From Xylaria sp. FL1777 (lineage: Eukaryota > Ascomycota > Sordariomycetes > Xylariales > Xylariaceae): a stretch of DNA of 64,000 bases. This document shows positions 60,572 to 64,000 of this stretch, piece by piece (within the stretch, counting starts at the first letter, position 1; the number at the start of each line of letters is the position of its first letter). The notes below the pieces were generated by a model, which did no database searches, was not told the origin of the DNA, and saw nothing but the letters and a program-made list of their open reading frames with translations. The translations under genes were made by a program, and so were the position numbers. Location: the NCBI GenBank assembly GCA_022578965.1, contig MU400612.1, positions 81,030 through 145,029 on the forward strand. The letters are read 5' to 3'.

Positions 60572-62714
60572 CTAATTCGGAAGCCCTAGCCCAAGCTCCC
60601 GCATGATGATGTCTGCAGCTTTCTCGCCCACGAGAAGGGCGGTATTGTTCGTGTTAGCAGCTACGTTCTCAGGCGCAATGCTTAAATCCGCAAGCTTCAG
60701 GCCCTTCACGCCATGCACGTTCAGATCCTTATCCACGACGCCCAGCTGCTCACGCGGCGCCATCTTAGCAGTGCCCAGTGAGTGCCAAGTCGTCTCGATG
60801 TGCTCGCGCAGGAACTGCTCGATGGCCTTGTCATCCTCAGCACTGTACTCCAGGTCTTTGAGAGTGGCTGTGTCCCGCTCGGCGTCGAGCGTGATGCAAG
60901 CGGCTTTGGAATCGGCAGAGAATCGCGGGTGGAACGCTGCGACCTCGCCACGGTACAAGGATGTGCGCCGCATGATCTCTCGCCCCCTCTTGTATGCCCA
61001 GATCTGCTTCTTGATGTCCAGGTCTCCTGCGTCGCTAAAGAATCCGGCGTTGAAGTCCAGAGGGTCGCCGACCTCAGGCCCCGTGATGTGGATATAGCCT
61101 CGCGAATAGGGGTATGCCGTGTAAGGGCCCAGACTGGCGTATTGGCCAGGCTCGACGCCGCCTGGCGGGCCATAGTACCTGCTTTCATGTTAAATACTAT
61201 CGAATAACGATTCTGTAGACATAAAGCGGAATAGAGATCCCCGGGAAATTCAACGGGAAGAGCACAGCTTACCCATTCAACATCGCCATAAGCATCACCG
61301 GTCGGTTCGGCTTATCCTTGAAGTCTCGGTCCCACGCCGCCTTGAATTCGGGGCCAAGGGCCGCCGCTTCTTCCTCAGTGAGACATAGCTTGCCCGCGAC
61401 ATCTACCGAGTTCCAGCCGAGTCGAGGATCCTTCCTTTTTGCCGCCTCTTCCCAGCTGAGCCGGCCGGAAATCAACTCGTCGATTGTCTCATGGGGCTTC
61501 AACGACGTTTTAAACGGATAGAGAAATAGGTTATGATCCTGGTAGTCATGGCCCACGCCAGGCAGATCCTCGACAAGTGGCACGCCTGCTTTCTCCAGGA
61601 CGTCGCGGCTCCCCAGACCAGAGCGCTCGAGTACTAACGGCGTGCCGCACGCTCCGCTTGACACGACTACCAGCTTGCGTGCACGAACTGTACGTTTCTG
61701 GGGTGGCGTGGATGTGTCTTGAGAATTGAATAGGGGGTTCGATTGATATTCAACGCCGCAGGCACGCTTGTCCTCATCGAACACCACGCGCACAACTTGC
61801 GATTCCACGACGACGTGTAAGTTGGGATGCTTGCCATCTTGAAGGCGCGGGTGTAGGTACATGTGCGCGCTGTCGGATCGCTTGCCGTCGGGCGAGATAT
61901 ACCGCATATAGCGTGCAAATGCGTTGTTGTGATCGAGGGTCTGTAAGTCTGGCTTCTCCGGCCATCCCACTTGTAGTGCGGCGCGGAGGTAGTCATCCTC
62001 TACATGCTTCACGCGAAATGTTCCGTCGGAGACTTGAACGGGCCCGTCGAAGCCGTGGTGCTCTTCATCTCTCGGGCCATGAAAAGTTTCTAGCTTGTGC
62101 GGGGTTGCTCGTATGAGTTTGGGGTCCTGCTTACTACCGACGAGAGGAAGCGAAAGAGAAGCAATTCCCTACCTTGTTGAGAAATGGATAAAGCTCGTCA
62201 GCTGTCCACCCTGGCGTCTTCCATGCGTCGAAATCATCACGCTGCGCGCGAGTATACCTTTTGTGAATTTAGTATATGATCGTAGAACCCCCTCTGTTGA
62301 TCAAGGTTCTAATGACAACGACGTCAGACCTACATCATAAAGTTTATCGACGAGCCACCGCCGAGGAGGCCGCCGTTTGGGACAATCACCTCTCTCCCTG
62401 CTAGGCTGTTCGACTTCTTTGCCTTGTAGAAAATAGCAGTCTTCGAGTCCGGCGCGACATGAGTGAGGAACATCGCCGGCGTCACCACTGCAGGGTTGTC
62501 ATAGTTGTCTGGGCCTCTTTCAATTACCAAGATTGATAGACTTGGATCTGCTTCGGCTAGTCGTCCTGCGACAATACATCCTGCTGTCCCCCCTATTTAT
62601 ACCTGTAAGAAACGTGGTTCACCATAGCGAAGAGTGATGGAATGTGCACATACCCCCGGCTATGATAACATCGACCTCTCCGATGTTTTCGTTAAGATTC
62701 TTAGAAAGACCCAT
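60572..62714 (-). CDS. GMC (glucose-methanol-choline) oxidoreductase
   Basis: FAD-dependent alcohol or choline-type oxidase/dehydrogenase. Exons are 62714-62654, 62592-62334, 62257-62173, 62093-61273 and 61178-60572 (610 residues), all in phase. Junctions restore VDVIIAGGGTAGCIVAGRLA (the dinucleotide-binding loop) and GGSSINFMMYTRAQRDDFDA (GMC signature 1). Downstream come WTADELYPFLNK, VVVSSGACGTPLVLERSGLG (GMC signature 2) and LPGVGHDYQDHNLFLYPF. The C-terminus holds the catalytic pair in TTWHSLGTAKMAPREQLGVV (His) and ENVAANTNNTALLVGEKAAD (Asn). No signal peptide is seen, so an intracellular or peroxisomal-type alcohol oxidase is more likely than a secreted glucose oxidase. Two introns end in AAG rather than CAG/TAG. 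Substrate unknown. Confidence 0.93.
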
Positions 62715-63600
62715 GATTGCAAATGATAAACTGGTTTGGCGGATGGTATAGTGGATTGTGTCAAGACAGCCACAAAACGGAACACTGCAGCTCTTATGAA
62801 TTCACGGGCATCCGGCATGCGACCCATTGTTGCATGTGGTGGTGCTCCGGACGAGCGAAGGCATTAGTGCCTAGGCCCTTGCAAGCCTCATTCAGAAAAA
62901 CTATTACCTATCATCGGGTTAGATCCTCGTCCTCAAAGCTACGAGAACCATGTTCATGCAGGACCTTAGCCCCACAGGTGAGAGACGAGAATCAAAATGC
63001 TATACGGTCTGCCCACCTAGCATTGATTGGCCAGCTTAGTTACATCGACGTGTACGCCACAGACTCGTTCTAACTTCTGATTGATAGATCAGATGGAATG
63101 CCGGTAACTAATGCTGCAAGCACCCCTCGCCGGAACAATTCAAGCCAGGCCTGTATCCTTACGTAGCATTCTGAAGTACCATGTGCTACATGCATTCAGC
63201 TAACGCCCTGTTAGTAATGTAAGACATTAGGACTACACTGATTAGTCATATGGGAACTTACTCACGCCAGACTTATTATTGGATAACATATTTTCCTCGA
63301 CATATAAACTTCTGTTAAGTTCTCATAGTTAAATTAGCATAAGAAAATGAATAAGAGCTTAGTAGTGCTAATTCCTCGTAAGCGCAGATCTTGAATGCAG
63401 AGAAATTTTGTTGTGTCAGACCTGAGGTGGTCAGCAGCTTTTGCATAGCTGTTGTACCTTATATCATCATCTTGATGAGATATACTTATGCAAAAAAAAA
63501 AAAAAGAAACGTCTCTTGGAATGGGAAATGGCGATTCAAGAGGGAACGTTCTAGGTAAAATATACTATTAAATCCAGCATGTAATATTGTTATTTAGTAG
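62715..63600. other. Spacer, no gene seen
   Basis: It contains a 13-A run near 63490 and AT-rich DNA; the frame at 62717-63073 has no coding features. Confidence 0.5.
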
Positions 63601-63937
63601 TCAAAAAAGCCATTTAAACAACGTTTCTATCGAAGGGGAATCATCAAAAGTAGTTATGTAGCCGTTCCCTGAAAGAAACAAGTCAACAACTAGTTGGACA
63701 TCGACATTGCTGCCGACTATTGCCCTAAGCTGTGAGCAAGCAAACCGCCCATGTTCCCTCTGGTTTTGCATCGCCTGCCACCGCTCGGGGTCTAGAGCTG
63801 AGTACGCGCGTGTTCCAACCTCCCCGAGGCACTCTTCCAAGTCTCCAAATTCCCCCTGCCCAGGGCAGGACATATACCCGCTTTTTCTCAGATATCTCGC
63901 GAACATACGTAGGTTGTGGCCAAAAGTCTGGACCATC
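63601..63937 (-). CDS. C-terminal exon of a gene that runs off the right edge
   Basis: An open stretch of 112 codons follows a candidate acceptor (TTTTTAAG|G at 63938). A GTAAG donor at 63975 would join in phase 2 to an exon ending at 63976, giving YLPMVQTFGHNLRMFARYLR. The translated part contains SGYMSCPGQGEFGDLEECLG, RAYSALDPERWQAMQNQREH and LRAIVGSNVDVQLVVDLFLS. No family is recognised. The gene body lies outside the window, so the function cannot be read. Confidence 0.45.
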
Positions 63938-64000
63938 CTTAAAAATTATGTACAGTGTATTTATTTACCACTTACGGTAAGTACTTCCTAATTAGGAAAA

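Noticed and set aside
62717..63073. 118-codon plus-strand frame
   Set aside because: Directly upstream of the GMC start and lacking any recognisable domain; composition not coding-like.

Overview
The window is nuclear DNA from a filamentous ascomycete (Pezizomycotina, most likely Sordariomycetes). The protein genes carry short introns of about 50-110 nt with GTRNGT donors, CTAAC/CTAAT-like branch sites and CAG/TAG acceptors. The sequence also holds fungal-type housekeeping genes: the DASH subunit Spc34, TAF12, the proteasome subunit Rpn3, a SAS2-type MYST acetyltransferase and nuclear-encoded ATP synthase subunit 9. Genes are spread on both strands with 0.3-3.5 kb spacers rich in short tetranucleotide and ACCTAGGT-like repeats. 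Exons were joined by hand from translated frames, and every junction reported as firm keeps the codon phase. Boundaries could still be off by a base or two.

Layout. 0-9 kb: a truncated short-chain dehydrogenase, two unrecognised minus-strand proteins, a GPI-type GH128 beta-glucanase and a low-complexity Asn/Gln-rich protein. 9-13 kb: a possible orphan exon, a tRNA-Lys(CUU) gene interrupted in its T-arm, and a three-exon MFS transporter. 13-22 kb: a six-exon gene for a ~1239-residue protein ending in a ubiquitin-like domain, an unrecognised 480-residue protein, a GNAT acetyltransferase and an F-box protein. 23-27.6 kb: a small zinc-ribbon protein, a probable mitochondrial unknown, a small two-exon protein and Spc34. 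30-45 kb: an acidic unknown, TAF12, Rpn3, SAS2-type HAT, a short-chain dehydrogenase with a polyglycine insert, and tRNA-Arg(CCG). 47-64 kb: Atp9, a protein-kinase-like gene, a DsbA/FrnE-type thiol oxidoreductase, a single-pass membrane protein, a 6-phosphogluconate-dehydrogenase-like enzyme, a five-exon GMC oxidoreductase and a partial gene at the right edge.

The genes do not form an obvious pathway cluster; the middle of the window is core housekeeping and the two ends are more accessory. I see no rRNA, CRISPR, intact transposon or secondary-metabolite backbone gene. The most unusual signal is the tRNA-Lys gene. A 60-nt insert sits inside the T-stem and has the exact form of a spliceosomal intron (GTGAGT...TACTAAT...AG). 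Its removal restores a perfect tRNA, and its terminal G keeps the Pol III B-box intact.
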